Notes: generated by a model not told the origin, from the sequence alone. 64,000 nucleotides of DNA from Bacteroidota bacterium (GCA_023446155.1 JAEXIT010000006.1:62001-126000), one strand, 5' to 3'. Shown: positions 1 through 9,419, numbered from the stretch's first letter. Numbers and translations: made by a program.

Positions 1-6
1 CGCAAA

Positions 7-2202
7 ATGAAAAAAATTACACTTTTATTAGCTCTTTTAACCGGGCTAACTGTGTTTTCGCAAAACAGGGTCGCCCAAAGGGTCGCCGAGTTACGCTCAC
101 AGAACACAGACTTTAAAAAATTTTCAGTATTAGAAGCGTCGACTAAAACTCCGGGTAAGGAAATTGCCAGAGTAGTAAACGACGCTTCTTTTGCTATTAT
201 AAAAGAAGCAGCAGTCAATGATATCGTATCCAAAAAACCCAATGCGATCGAAATGGACCTGCCTTATCACAATGAAACGGTAACACTACAACTTTATCGA
301 GTGGACTTGTTGGCAGAAGGGTTTCACCTGGATACCGACAAAAGAAAAAACATCACATATGAACCGGGAGTGTATTACCGCGGTATCGTAAAAGGGGATG
401 CTAATTCACTGGTCTCGTTTAACTTTTTTAAAGGTGAACTGAATGGAATCGCCTCCAGTTCAAAATTAAGCAATTTAACGGTGGGTAAATTGGACAAAAA
501 AGGAAACAAATCGGACTATATCATCTATGAAGATCAAAAGATGAATGTAACTCATGATTTTGAATGTGCTACAGATGATAAAGTGGAAGAATTTAAAAAC
601 GCACCAACAACACCATCGGCAAGTCCGGCGAGTACTAAATGTGTGACGGTTTATTTTGAAATCGATTATAATTTGTACCAATCGAATGGAAGTAATACAA
701 CTACAACTTCCAACTGGATGACATCCGTTTTTAATAATGTGCAAACCTTATATAGTAACGACGGAATTACAACAGCACTAAAATCGGTATATATCTGGAC
801 ATCGCAAGATCCGTACGAAGGAGTAGGAACAAGTTCCGGAGATTATCTGGCAAAGTTTAATGCTGTACGACCAGTTTTCGACGGAGATGTTGGACAATTG
901 GTAGGAATCGATCCGGGAGGATTAGGAGGTGTAGCGGTGACAATCGGAGGGTTGTGTACAGCGAATAACTACTGTTATTCGGATGTGAATTTTAGTTATA
1001 GTACAGTTCCGACCTATTCATGGACCGTTCAGGTGGTAACACACGAATTGGGACACTTATTAGGATCCAGACATACGCATGCTTGTGTGTGGAATGGAAA
1101 TAATACGGCTATTGATAACTGTGCACCGTCTGCTTTAGGGGCAACATCGGAAGGGTATAGCTGTATGACGAATCCGCCAACAATTCCTTCTTCTGCTACA
1201 AAAGGGACAATCATGAGTTATTGCCATTTGGTGAGTGGTGTAGGAATCAGTTTTAACAACGGATTCGGACCACAACCGTCGGCTGCAATTTTAAACCACG
1301 TTGATTCCAGATCTTGTTTAAGTACGGATTGTATCAGTACTTGTATCAATACGGTTATGGATATCAATTCGACTATGGGAGCCGGAAATACATCGGCGAT
1401 GATTACCTGGTCGGATGCAGGAAATGCGACTTCATGGCAAATTGTTGTATTCCCGTACTCGGGAACGGCAGGACAGTATACTACGGTAAATACAAACGGA
1501 TATACCGCACAAAACCTGACACCTAATACGTATTACAGAGTGCGAATCCGTCCGGTTTGTGGTTTTGGAATGACATCATTGTCCCGAGATTTTATACTAT
1601 TAACGGGAGCAGACTACTGTAATGGTATTCAATTGACTGATACCGGAGGAACATTTGGACAATATGGGAACAATCAGGTTTTCGTAAGAACCTTGATTCC
1701 GAACCTGGCAAACAATAAAGTGAAATTAACCTTTACATCTTTCAGATTGGAAGATGGGTATGATTTCTTATATATCTACAACGGATCCAGTACGGAAGCG
1801 CCATTAGTAGGTGGAGCTGGTCTAACTGGATTAACAGTACCGGCGCCGATCGAATCGACTGCGGCAGACGGAGCTTTAACGATGAAATTTGTTTCCGATG
1901 CAGGAGTAACCGATACCGGATGGGTGGCTACGACCTCTTGTACGCCTTCTTTAGGCTTGGAAGACGCTGTTTATATGGATTATTCGTACTATCCGAACCC
2001 GGTTAATGGTTTTGTGAATATTACTTCAAAAGATGCCATAACGGAAATTCAGGTGTTTAATGTTCAGGGACAATTATTGTATAATAGTCAGTTGAACGAC
2101 TTGGCAACAAAAGTAGACATGACGGCCTATGCGACCGGAACGTACTTGTTCAAGATGAAAATCAACAACCAGACCGTTAATTTTAAAGTTGTTAAATTAT
2201 AA
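7..2202 (+). CDS. Secreted zinc metalloprotease with T9SS type A sorting domain
   Basis: A 731-residue secreted metalloprotease of the metzincin type. The N-terminus is a Sec signal peptide (residues 1 to about 18, ending FSQ). The zinc site HELGHLLGSRH lies at residues 346-356 (H346, E347, H350, H356), with a Met-turn TIMSYCH about 50 residues later. A fibronectin type III-like module follows (about 445-535), then a CUB-like region with YDFLYIYNG (about 540-650). The last 75 residues (YYPNPVNGFVNI to the end) match the T9SS type A C-terminal sorting domain, which directs export through the outer membrane and is then usually cleaved. The start is an ATG close to the window edge, so its promoter is not visible. 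The family and export route are clear; the substrate is unknown. Confidence 0.93.
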   Translation: MKKITLLLALLTGLTVFSQNRVAQRVAELRSQNTDFKKFSVLEASTKTPGKEIARVVNDASFAIIKEAAVNDIVSKKPNAIEMDLPYHNETVTLQLYRVDLLAEGFHLDTDKRKNITYEPGVYYRGIVKGDANSLVSFNFFKGELNGIASSSKLSNLTVGKLDKKGNKSDYIIYEDQKMNVTHDFECATDDKVEEFKNAPTTPSASPASTKCVTVYFEIDYNLYQSNGSNTTTTSNWMTSVFNNVQTLYSNDGITTALKSVYIWTSQDPYEGVGTSSGDYLAKFNAVRPVFDGDVGQLVGIDPGGLGGVAVTIGGLCTANNYCYSDVNFSYSTVPTYSWTVQVVTHELGHLLGSRHTHACVWNGNNTAIDNCAPSALGATSEGYSCMTNPPTIPSSATKGTIMSYCHLVSGVGISFNNGFGPQPSAAILNHVDSRSCLSTDCISTCINTVMDINSTMGAGNTSAMITWSDAGNATSWQIVVFPYSGTAGQYTTVNTNGYTAQNLTPNTYYRVRIRPVCGFGMTSLSRDFILLTGADYCNGIQLTDTGGTFGQYGNNQVFVRTLIPNLANNKVKLTFTSFRLEDGYDFLYIYNGSSTEAPLVGGAGLTGLTVPAPIESTAADGALTMKFVSDAGVTDTGWVATTSCTPSLGLEDAVYMDYSYYPNPVNGFVNITSKDAITEIQVFNVQGQLLYNSQLNDLATKVDMTAYATGTYLFKMKINNQTVNFKVVKL

Positions 2203-2227
2203 TTAAAAATAACGAAATCGAATGATT

Positions 2228-2262
2228 AAAGCCGTTTGCCCGAATTGGTAAACGGCTTTTTT
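2228..2262 (+). terminator. Rho-independent terminator after the metalloprotease
   Basis: The arms AAAGCCGTTTGCC and GGTAAACGGCTTT flank a six-base loop and run into a T-tract. It sits 25 bases after the protease stop codon. Confidence 0.85.
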
Positions 2263-2275
2263 AGTTTCAATTCCT

Positions 2276-2283
2276 TATCTTTG
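2276..2283 (+). promoter_or_regulatory. -7 box TATCTTTG upstream of the small membrane protein
   Basis: An exact match to the Bacteroidetes -7 element TAnnTTTG, 22 bases before the ATG at 2306. No TTG at the expected -33 spacing is present, so only half of the promoter is supported. Confidence 0.5.
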
Positions 2284-2305
2284 TTTTGAAAACAAAAAAC
2301 TAACT

Positions 2306-2731
2306 ATGTACGAAATTATTCAAAAAGGCCATTCCGGATTGGCTTACCTTGCTTTATTGGCTTTATTCATCGCTGTAATTAACGCTTTTATAGGAATGAG
2401 TTCTAAAAGAGATTTTGAACCAAAAGACAGAAGAATTTCACTTTTTGGACTGATCTTTTCTCATATTCAGTTGCTTTTCGGTTTTATCCTTTATTTTGTG
2501 TCGCCACTGGGTTCGGCATCGTTCGGACAAATGAGCAACAGTGCGCTTCGATTAACTTCTTTGGAGCACCCGTTGATCAATATCATTGCGATCGCTTTGA
2601 TTACGATTGGTTGGTCGAAACATAAAAAGGCAGCTACCGGAACGGATAAATTCAAAAAAATAGCCGTTTTCTATGCGATAGGATTGCTTTTAATACTAAG
2701 CAGAATACCATGGAGTTTATGGTTTAAATAA
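2306..2731 (+). CDS. Four-helix membrane protein, cytochrome-b-like family of Bacteroidetes
   Basis: A 141-residue integral membrane protein with four hydrophobic helices at roughly residues 13-32, 45-67, 90-104 and 119-136. Short conserved-looking loops carry single histidines (GHSGLAYL near residue 9, SHIQLLFG near 53, EHPLINI near 88, KHKK near 106). This layout resembles small Bacteroidetes proteins annotated as cytochrome-b-like. Heme binding is an inference from the helix-associated histidines. It has its own -7 box and its own terminator, so it appears to be a single-gene unit. The cellular role is unknown. Confidence 0.75.
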   Translation: MYEIIQKGHSGLAYLALLALFIAVINAFIGMSSKRDFEPKDRRISLFGLIFSHIQLLFGFILYFVSPLGSASFGQMSNSALRLTSLEHPLINIIAIALITIGWSKHKKAATGTDKFKKIAVFYAIGLLLILSRIPWSLWFK

Positions 2732-2735
2732 AATG

Positions 2736-2756
2736 AAGGCCCGTAAGGGCCTTTTT
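2736..2756 (+). terminator. Rho-independent terminator
   Basis: A compact hairpin AAGGCCC-gtaa-GGGCCTT followed by five T residues, directly after the small membrane protein gene. Confidence 0.85.
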
Positions 2757-2802
2757 CAACTTGGCATGTTTCTTGCCTTTCACCATCTTAAAAACGAATA
2801 GA

Positions 2803-3264
2803 ATGAAAAAAGTAATAGTTTACCTCGTATTTGTTACACTGGCTGTTTTGCTAATCAGTACAACTACCGGAAGGGTTTTTGCCGTTCAGGCGGATCCTAA
2901 AATGAAAGTGAACGATACGATAAAAAAAGATTCTATCACGATTCAGGGCGGTCTTAAGCTTAAGAATTATAAAAAAAATGTACATGCGTCGTATTATGCC
3001 GACCGTTTTAATGGCCGAAGAACCGCCAGCGGAAGGAAATTTGACAATTCAAAATATACGGCAGCTCATAGAAATCTACCCTTCGGAACCAAAATAAAGG
3101 TGACGAATGTAGCCAATAAAAAAGCGGTTATCGTAGAAGTTATCGATCGTGGACCCTTTACCCGCGGGCGCGAAATCGACCTTTCCAAAAAAGCATTTAT
3201 GGAAATCACTCACGGTAAAGGCCGTGGATTCGTTAATGTAAATATTGAAGTGATTCAGGATTAA
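2803..3264 (+). CDS. RlpA-like septal ring/peptidoglycan protein (double-psi beta-barrel)
   Basis: A 153-residue exported protein. I start it at the ATG at 2803: an upstream TTG at 2761 would put the preceding terminator against the start and add 14 residues ahead of the hydrophobic segment. Residues 4-23 form a signal peptide or membrane anchor. The C-terminal half is the RlpA double-psi beta-barrel, with ASYYADRFNGRRTASG, LPFGTKIKVTN and the catalytic-type motif VIDRGPF. In other bacteria RlpA proteins cleave or bind denuded peptidoglycan glycans at the septum. There is no SPOR domain, so this is the short single-domain form. It converges with the YciI-like gene, leaving one base between the stop codons. 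Confidence 0.85.
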   Translation: MKKVIVYLVFVTLAVLLISTTTGRVFAVQADPKMKVNDTIKKDSITIQGGLKLKNYKKNVHASYYADRFNGRRTASGRKFDNSKYTAAHRNLPFGTKIKVTNVANKKAVIVEVIDRGPFTRGREIDLSKKAFMEITHGKGRGFVNVNIEVIQD

Positions 3265-3265
3265 A

Positions 3266-3709
3266 CTATTCGAGTTTGCTTCCTTTTGCCGCCCACCATC
3301 CAATGGTTTCCACTTCCAATCGGCCGGATTTTACCGCCGGATCCAATTTTGCCAGACTGTCGGCTTCACGTAATGTCGGCGTGTTAAAAACCAAAATACC
3401 CGAAATGGTTTCGTGCTTGTCCATAGGACCGGCAAGGCTGATTTTTCCGTTTTGATGTAACCAGGAAATATGGGCCATGTGTTTTTTCTGAATTTCCTCG
3501 GCTTCCTCTTTCGGTTGGGTTCTGTTGGGACCTTTTTTTAATAAGACCAAAAAATATTTCTGCATGACATAGGTCGTCCCGTTGTCCTGATAGCTAAAGG
3601 TTTCCGGAACAGCTCCGGTTGGGACTACAGGTGTATCGGCTGTTTTTTTAGGACTACTGCAGGATACTACTGCAAGCAGAAAAAGTAACGGATACTGCGG
3701 TGTTTTCAT
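3266..3709 (-). CDS. YciI-like domain lipoprotein
   Basis: A 147-residue protein with a lipoprotein signal (LLAVVSC, Cys17) followed by a Thr/Pro-rich linker. A YciI-like alpha-beta domain follows, with KYFLVLLKKGPNRTQ, the helix around HMAHISWL, and AGPM and GILVF. YciI domains belong to the ferredoxin-like dimeric barrel superfamily and mostly lack a defined reaction. Here the domain is attached to the envelope. The gene starts one base after the CYTH gene stops on the same strand, so the two are probably co-transcribed. Confidence 0.82.
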   Translation of the reverse strand: MKTPQYPLLFLLAVVSCSSPKKTADTPVVPTGAVPETFSYQDNGTTYVMQKYFLVLLKKGPNRTQPKEEAEEIQKKHMAHISWLHQNGKISLAGPMDKHETISGILVFNTPTLREADSLAKLDPAVKSGRLEVETIGWWAAKGSKLE

Positions 3710-3710
3710 G

Positions 3711-4178
3711 TTACCAGTGTTTGTAAGGATTATGACTTAAAAAAGCATTGTAATACCGTTTGTCGCCGGTAACTTCGGATCCGAGCCAGTCCGGCTTTTC
3801 AAAAAACTCGTTTTCCGATTGCAATTCCACTTCGGCAAGAATCAGTCCTTCGTTATCACCCGAAAAAATATCCACTTCAAAAGTGTGGTTCCCTTTTTGA
3901 ATCTCATAACGAACTTTGTCGATGACCCCTTTTTCACAGAGCGGCAGGAGTGTTTCGGCATCGGAAACCGGAATTTCCGTTTCCCATTCCAGGCGTGTCG
4001 TTCCGGAGGCATTTCCAATACCTTTAACGGTTAGAAAGCCCTTTTCGCCCTTAATACGAACGCGAACCGTTCTTTCGGGATCGGAATTAAGATAGCCCTG
4101 TACGATCCTGTTTTTTCGATTCGATTCGGTGATAAAAGCCTCGGATTTGACTAAAAACTTTCGCTCGATTTCCTGCAT
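3711..4178 (-). CDS. CYTH domain protein (inorganic triphosphatase-type)
   Basis: A 155-residue single-domain CYTH protein, the usual length for stand-alone members. The signature EIERKFLV is at residues 3-10. Charged strands typical of the triphosphate tunnel follow: TVRVRIKGEKGFLTVKG, TRLEWETEIP, and ILAEVELQSENE near the C-terminus. Bacterial CYTH proteins commonly hydrolyse tripolyphosphate or other triphosphates with Mg2+ or Mn2+. The substrate here cannot be read from the sequence. It is the first gene of a probable two-gene unit with the YciI lipoprotein. Confidence 0.88.
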   Translation of the reverse strand: MQEIERKFLVKSEAFITESNRKNRIVQGYLNSDPERTVRVRIKGEKGFLTVKGIGNASGTTRLEWETEIPVSDAETLLPLCEKGVIDKVRYEIQKGNHTFEVDIFSGDNEGLILAEVELQSENEFFEKPDWLGSEVTGDKRYYNAFLSHNPYKHW

Positions 4179-4274
4179 TTTCTGGAGAAATTAATATAAA
4201 TTAGGAGCAAGTTAAGAAAATTATAGCTCCCGGATCGTAATTTTGCCACAGAATAATTTACCAAAAACAAGCGC

Positions 4275-6329
4275 ATGAATTTAAGACATAAGCTACAATC
4301 GAAGACAACCATAGAAAATCTGTTTGATAAACATTTTGAAAACCAGCAGTATGTCTCTGAGGATAGCTTACATTTTTTAGTGGATCTGGTACATTTGTTC
4401 CGACCTAAAAAGCCGCAGAAACAAGCGGTGGTTTCCATCGAAAAACTATTGTATTTCCTCGAAGAACACCCCGATAAACGGGAATTGCTGATTCGTTATC
4501 TGGCGCAGTTGTTTAAAGAACGAAAATTCAGCCGGATGTTGTCGGACGCAGCAATTTTACAGGATGCCGATTTTATCTTTGAGGTCAAAAAAAGACTGTT
4601 GGCGAAAGTACTGCCGTATCAGCCGCAAAAAGACACGCTTCAATATATCCTGAATCAGGTTTTTTATCTGAATTCAGATGGCATTTGGATCAAAAAAGTT
4701 CCAATGGAAGAATTAGTCCGATTATTCGAATTGCTTTCGTTTCGGGATATCTATGTTTCGGTAAAAGAAAAATCACCTTTGTCCGAATTGCTCAATGTGA
4801 TGAACCTGATTCCGCAGCGTATGAGCGGAAGAGCGATGGAAAATGATGTGATCAAAATGGTCCCGGAATACAGTCAGTTTGAAAGTCCATTTACGGCTTT
4901 TGAAAAAGAATTACAGGAAATTATCGAAAAAATTCGCACCGGGGAACAACATGCCATCACTTCCGATGATTTGTTGTACAAACAACTGCTCATCCTGCAC
5001 AAACAATGCGAAGAGTATGTCGATAAGGCTTTTGCGAACAGTTCCAAATATGGAATTTCGATTAAGGTAAACCAAAGTCTGTTGCGCATCCGTCAACAAT
5101 TGTACCGTATGAAAATCCTGATTCCATTATTGGTGGTCGACAAAGAAGAAGATAAAAAATACAATACGATTCAGCTGGCGTTACAGCTTATAAAATTTAA
5201 TTGTTATAAAAACAACGTAGGTCAGTTGATCAATGAAAGTACACAGTTACTGTCGTATGAGATCACGCAACACACGGCCAAAACGGGAGAACACTATATT
5301 ACCGAAAGTCCGAAAGAATATTTCGGGATGCTTAAAGCCGCTTTGGGTGGTGGTTTTATTGTGGGGATATTATGTATTATCAAACTGCTGTTTTCTAAAA
5401 TAGAAACCAGTGCTTTTGGCCACGCATTTCTCTATAGTCTAAACTATTCGCTTGGTTTTATTGCGATTTACCTTTGTGGTTTTACATTGGCAACAAAACA
5501 ACCGGCGATGACCGCGGCGACGATTATTCAGGCGTTGGAAAAGGGAATGAAAAAACAGGGGAAAACGGAAAACAAACACAGTTCGTTTGCCAAATTATTC
5601 GCCCGTTTGTTCCGATCGCAGTTTATTGCATTTGTTGGAAATGTGGTGATGGCTTTCCCGGTTTCCTTATTGGGAATTTGGGCGATCGATCAGGTTTTCG
5701 ATTACAATATTGCGGTGACCAAATGGCCTAAACTTTTAGGCGATCTGAATCCGATTTTTTCACCGGCGATTTTTCACGCTTCGATAGCCGGAGTATTCCT
5801 GTTTTTATCGGGAATCATTTCCGGAAGTATTTCCAACCGAAACAAACACAATCAGGTGTATTACCGTATTCAGGAACATCCGTTTCTGAAAATGAGTTTC
5901 GGTGCCAAAAAAACCAAAAGAATCGCAAACTGGTTCGAACACAATTGGGCCGGAGTGGTATCGAACGGTTGGTTTGGAGTTTTCCTGGGAAGTACGGCGT
6001 CGATTGGGATCTTTTTGGGATTGAATCTTGACATCCGACACATTACGTTTGCCAGTGGAAATTTTGCCTTGGGATTATACGGGATGGATTTTAAAGCCGA
6101 TTTATGGATGATCGGTTGGAGTATCTTAGGAATCGGACTGATTGGGTTTATGAATTTTATTGTCAGTTTTGGGCTGTCGATCGGATTGGCCTTCCGTTCC
6201 CGAAACATTCCGCTTTCGGAGTTTCGTCTGTTAAATAAGGCGATCTGGATCCATTTTAGAAAACACCCCTTGTCGTTTTTCTTCCCCGTAAAAGACAAGC
6301 GGGAAGACGATACTGTTTCCGGAATCTAA
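4275..6329 (+). CDS. Membrane protein of the 'site-specific recombinase' (Gcr/PF10136-like) family
   Basis: A 684-residue protein. The first half (to about 350) is soluble, helical and charged. The second half contains several membrane helices, including GGGFIVGILCIIKLLF, YSLGFIAIYLCGFTLA, FIAFVGNVVMAFPVSLLGI, AGVFLFLSGIISGSIS and IGLIGFMNFIVSFGL. Databases call this family 'site-specific recombinase', but I see no tyrosine- or serine-recombinase catalytic motif, and the membrane helices argue against a DNA recombinase. The motif KQPAMTAATI in the membrane half is typical of the family. It is followed 33 bases later by dinB on the same strand. The real function is unknown. Confidence 0.75.
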   Translation: MNLRHKLQSKTTIENLFDKHFENQQYVSEDSLHFLVDLVHLFRPKKPQKQAVVSIEKLLYFLEEHPDKRELLIRYLAQLFKERKFSRMLSDAAILQDADFIFEVKKRLLAKVLPYQPQKDTLQYILNQVFYLNSDGIWIKKVPMEELVRLFELLSFRDIYVSVKEKSPLSELLNVMNLIPQRMSGRAMENDVIKMVPEYSQFESPFTAFEKELQEIIEKIRTGEQHAITSDDLLYKQLLILHKQCEEYVDKAFANSSKYGISIKVNQSLLRIRQQLYRMKILIPLLVVDKEEDKKYNTIQLALQLIKFNCYKNNVGQLINESTQLLSYEITQHTAKTGEHYITESPKEYFGMLKAALGGGFIVGILCIIKLLFSKIETSAFGHAFLYSLNYSLGFIAIYLCGFTLATKQPAMTAATIIQALEKGMKKQGKTENKHSSFAKLFARLFRSQFIAFVGNVVMAFPVSLLGIWAIDQVFDYNIAVTKWPKLLGDLNPIFSPAIFHASIAGVFLFLSGIISGSISNRNKHNQVYYRIQEHPFLKMSFGAKKTKRIANWFEHNWAGVVSNGWFGVFLGSTASIGIFLGLNLDIRHITFASGNFALGLYGMDFKADLWMIGWSILGIGLIGFMNFIVSFGLSIGLAFRSRNIPLSEFRLLNKAIWIHFRKHPLSFFFPVKDKREDDTVSGI

Positions 6330-6362
6330 TCGTTTTATCCGGATTATAGTTACCTTTATTTT

Positions 6363-7445
6363 ATGGAAACAACCCCGAATTTCAGAAAGATTATCCACGT
6401 GGATATGGATGCATTTTATGCGTCCGTAGAACAAATGGACCATCCGGAACTCAAGGGTAAGCCAGTAGCGGTGGGTGGAAGTGAAGTCAGGGGAGTGGTT
6501 TCGGCGGCGAGTTATGAAGCCCGGAAATTCGGCGTGCGAAGTGCGATGAGTGGGTATCTGGCGCGAAAAAACTGTCCGGAACTTATCTTTGTTCGTCCCC
6601 GTTTTGACCGCTATAAAGAAATCTCTAAAAAAATCCGGAAAATATTTTACGACTATACCGATCTGGTGGAGCCCCTTTCGCTGGACGAAGCCTATCTGGA
6701 TGTGACGGAAAATAAAAAGGGAAATCCGAGTGCTACGCTGATTGCTCAGGAAATCCGAAAACGTATTTTTGAAGAAATCGGACTAACGGCTTCAGCGGGA
6801 ATTTCGGTAAATAAATTTCTGGCAAAAGTAGCCAGTGATTATAACAAACCCAACGGACAAAAGACGATCAATCCCGAAGAAGTAATTCAATTTTTGGAAG
6901 AACTGGACATTAAAAAATTCTACGGTATCGGAAAAGTGACGGCTGAAAAAATGTATCAAAGCGGGATTTTTACCGGAAAAGACTTAAAATCAAAATCGCT
7001 GGACTATCTGGAGGAACATTTTGGAAAAAGCGGAACGCACTACTACAATATCGTACGAGGGATTCATAATAGCGCCGTAAAACCGGATCGGATGTTAAAG
7101 TCGGTGGGAGCCGAACGTACTTTTAATGTCAACTTGTCGTCCGAAATTTTTATGGTGGAAAAACTGGAAAACATCGCAAATGAATTGGAAAAACGGATGA
7201 AACCGTATAAAATAGCCGGAAAAACGGTGACGTTAAAAATCAAATATTCCGATTTTACCTTGCAAACGCGAAGCAAGACGCTACCCTATTTTATAGCCGA
7301 TAAAGGTTTGATTCTGGAAGCGGCGAAGGAGCTGTTATATCAGGAAAAAATGAAAGATTCCGTGCGATTACTAGGTATTTCGCTACACAATCTGAATACG
7401 GAAATCAAAAAAACCGTCGCCGTACAATTGCGGTTTGACTTTTAA
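6363..7445 (+). CDS. dinB: DNA polymerase IV (Y-family translesion polymerase)
   Basis: A 360-residue Y-family polymerase of usual length for DinB. The catalytic palm motifs are visible: HVDMDAFYASVEQ at residues 11-23 and LSLDEAYLDVTE near 105, supplying the acidic metal ligands. The helix-hairpin-helix region (KKFYGIGKVTAEKM) and a C-terminal little-finger domain ending KTVAVQLRFDF follow. Pol IV bypasses damaged bases without proofreading. There is no C-terminal clamp-binding peptide that I can name with confidence. A near-consensus -7 box TACCTTTA lies just upstream of the ATG. I see no SOS box. Confidence 0.95.
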   Translation: METTPNFRKIIHVDMDAFYASVEQMDHPELKGKPVAVGGSEVRGVVSAASYEARKFGVRSAMSGYLARKNCPELIFVRPRFDRYKEISKKIRKIFYDYTDLVEPLSLDEAYLDVTENKKGNPSATLIAQEIRKRIFEEIGLTASAGISVNKFLAKVASDYNKPNGQKTINPEEVIQFLEELDIKKFYGIGKVTAEKMYQSGIFTGKDLKSKSLDYLEEHFGKSGTHYYNIVRGIHNSAVKPDRMLKSVGAERTFNVNLSSEIFMVEKLENIANELEKRMKPYKIAGKTVTLKIKYSDFTLQTRSKTLPYFIADKGLILEAAKELLYQEKMKDSVRLLGISLHNLNTEIKKTVAVQLRFDF

Positions 7446-7446
7446 A

Positions 7447-7476
7447 AAACAAAACCTGCCGATTTCGACAGGTTTG
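7447..7476 (-). terminator. Terminator between dinB and pyk
   Basis: The arms AAACCTG and CAGGTTT (7452-7458 and 7469-7475) enclose a partly paired loop. Read on the minus strand the hairpin is followed by a T-rich run, so it mainly serves pyk, but it may also stop dinB transcripts. Confidence 0.75.
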
Positions 7477-7497
7477 TATTGTTTTATAAGCGTAGGA

Positions 7498-8928
7498 TTA
7501 GCTGATTTGAGAGATACGCAAGGTATTTACCATCCCTTTGTCGATCACCGGCATTGCGGCCAGATTGATCATCATGTCACCTTCTTCTACAAATCGTTTT
7601 TCTTTCGAAATACGGTTGATGTCTTCCACGGTGTCATCGGTACTTACCAATTTGTCGTAGTAAAACGTATGCACACCCCAAAGTAAACCCAATTGGGTTA
7701 CAATCTTTTTGTTGGATGTAAACACCAAAATGTGGGAATGAGGTCTCCAGGCCGAAATCTGAAACGCGGTATAACCACTATTGGTTAACGTTGAAATCGC
7801 TTTTGCATCGATATCATTGGCCATTAAAGCCGCATGATAACAGATTGATTTGGTGATATAACGTTTGGTTCGAACCAATGGTGGGTTTTGAGGTACCTTG
7901 ATTAGAGGTGAATTTTCAACACTTTCGATAATCTGCGTCATTTTTTCAATTACCTGAACCGGATAGTTTCCTACGGAAGTTTCTCCGGAAAGCATTACCG
8001 CATCGGCACCGTCCATAACCGAGTTGGCTACGTCGTTTACTTCAGCACGGGTTGGTGTTAAGCTGGTAATCATCGTTTCCATCATCTGCGTTGCGATAAT
8101 AACCGGGATACGGGCTGTTTTGGCGCGGTGAACCAGTTTTTTCTGAATCAACGGAACTTCCTGAGCCGGAATTTCCACACCAAGATCCCCACGGGCAACC
8201 ATTAGTCCGTCGGCAAAAGCAACGATTTTATCAATATTTTCAACCGCTTCCGGTTTTTCGATTTTAGCAATAATCGGAATTTTATGATCGGAATGTTTGG
8301 CAATTAAATCCTGAAGATCTTCCAAATCATTTGGTGTTCTAACAAACGATAAAGCAATCCAGTCCACTTGATTTTCAATGGCGAAAATCGCATCGCGGAT
8401 ATCTTTTTCGGTTAAGGCCGGTAATGAAACCTTGGTATTTGGCAGGTTAACCCCTTTTTTCGATTTCAACGGACCACCTTGAATAACCACGGTTTTTACC
8501 TCTGTATTTTTATCCGTTTCGAGTACTTCAAAAATCAGCTTTCCGTCATCCAAAAGGATACGCTCTCCGGGATTTACATCTTTCGGGAACTCTTTGTAAT
8601 TCATATACACCCTTTCGGCTGTTCCCAGGATATCTTCTGCAGTAGTAAATGTAATGGTGTCGCCTTTACTCACTACCACATCTTCTTTCATAACACCGAC
8701 GCGAAGTTTTGGACCTTGCAGGTCGGCAAGAATAGAAGTGGTATAACCAAATTCATCGTTTAGTCCTCTAATAATATCGATACGTTCTTTAACATCCGTA
8801 TAGTCAGCATGAGAAAAATTAATTCGGAAGACATTAACTCCTGTATCAATCATTTCTTTTATTATTTCTCTTGTACTACAAGCAGGGCCAAGTGTCGCTA
8901 CGATTTTTGTCTTTTTTCTTGTCAGCAT
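7498..8928 (-). CDS. pyk: Pyruvate kinase
   Basis: A 476-residue pyruvate kinase, which converts phosphoenolpyruvate and ADP to pyruvate and ATP in the last step of glycolysis. It begins with TKIVATLGPACS. The catalytic-lysine segment IPIIAKIEKPEAVENI lies near residues 215-230, MVARGDLGVEIP near 240, and ATQMMETMITSLTPTRAE near 275 (signature region). The C-terminal allosteric domain is present. It is the last gene of the acpP-fabF-rnc-IPExxxVDY-pyk run, with five bases between its start and the stop of the preceding gene, so co-transcription is very likely. Confidence 0.97.
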   Translation of the reverse strand: MLTRKKTKIVATLGPACSTREIIKEMIDTGVNVFRINFSHADYTDVKERIDIIRGLNDEFGYTTSILADLQGPKLRVGVMKEDVVVSKGDTITFTTAEDILGTAERVYMNYKEFPKDVNPGERILLDDGKLIFEVLETDKNTEVKTVVIQGGPLKSKKGVNLPNTKVSLPALTEKDIRDAIFAIENQVDWIALSFVRTPNDLEDLQDLIAKHSDHKIPIIAKIEKPEAVENIDKIVAFADGLMVARGDLGVEIPAQEVPLIQKKLVHRAKTARIPVIIATQMMETMITSLTPTRAEVNDVANSVMDGADAVMLSGETSVGNYPVQVIEKMTQIIESVENSPLIKVPQNPPLVRTKRYITKSICYHAALMANDIDAKAISTLTNSGYTAFQISAWRPHSHILVFTSNKKIVTQLGLLWGVHTFYYDKLVSTDDTVEDINRISKEKRFVEEGDMMINLAAMPVIDKGMVNTLRISQIS

Positions 8929-8933
8929 TGGTA

Positions 8934-9419
8934 TTAGAAAATTAAATTATTTTTCGATTTTAGTTTGTTTTGTTCAATTTTATAGGCCGTGGTAATCTGT
9001 TTGATTGTTAGTAGTTGATCAATCAGTTGATCCAGGTCAAAAAAATCGTCTGTATTTTCAATTTTTATGATATAATCCACTTTTTTGAGTTCCGGCAGCA
9101 GGTAAATATTTGTTGCGATATCAAATTCGGTTTCCTCAAAAAGGGATGTGGCTTTCGTTTGTCGGGTGACCAGCGTGGTTTTATTTGGAATCAGATTCCA
9201 GAACAATTCATGTGCTTCGTCATCGAAAATAAAGCGGGTAAAATGGCTTTTTCCTTCCGGTATCTGAATACCGATATCCTTACTGCTTTTTTCGAATGTA
9301 ACGGGAAGCTTCTGGTTGATAAAATAGGCTAACCGATAGTCTTCCAGGGTCGAATGAATTGCAATCAACTCATAATCTTCAGAAATAAAATCGTTAATCA
9401 GTAGTTTATGAATAGCCAT
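8934..9419 (-). CDS. IPExxxVDY family protein
   Basis: A 161-residue protein of a Bacteroidetes-restricted family named after the motif I-P-E-x3-V-D-Y. Here the motif reads LPELKKVDY (near residue 115), with leucine for the first isoleucine. The protein is soluble and acidic, has no signal peptide, and has several aromatic-rich strands (EDYELIAIHSTLEDYRLAYFIN). The function of the family is not established. Its fixed place between rnc and pyk here suggests a housekeeping role, but that is inference. The 97 bases upstream contain a weak -7-like TATCTTTA on the minus strand. Confidence 0.85.
   Translation of the reverse strand: MAIHKLLINDFISEDYELIAIHSTLEDYRLAYFINQKLPVTFEKSSKDIGIQIPEGKSHFTRFIFDDEAHELFWNLIPNKTTLVTRQTKATSLFEETEFDIATNIYLLPELKKVDYIIKIENTDDFFDLDQLIDQLLTIKQITTAYKIEQNKLKSKNNLIF

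Noticed and set aside
4275..6329. Mobile-element interpretation of the 'recombinase' gene
   Set aside because: No inverted repeats, no catalytic recombinase motif and several membrane helices.
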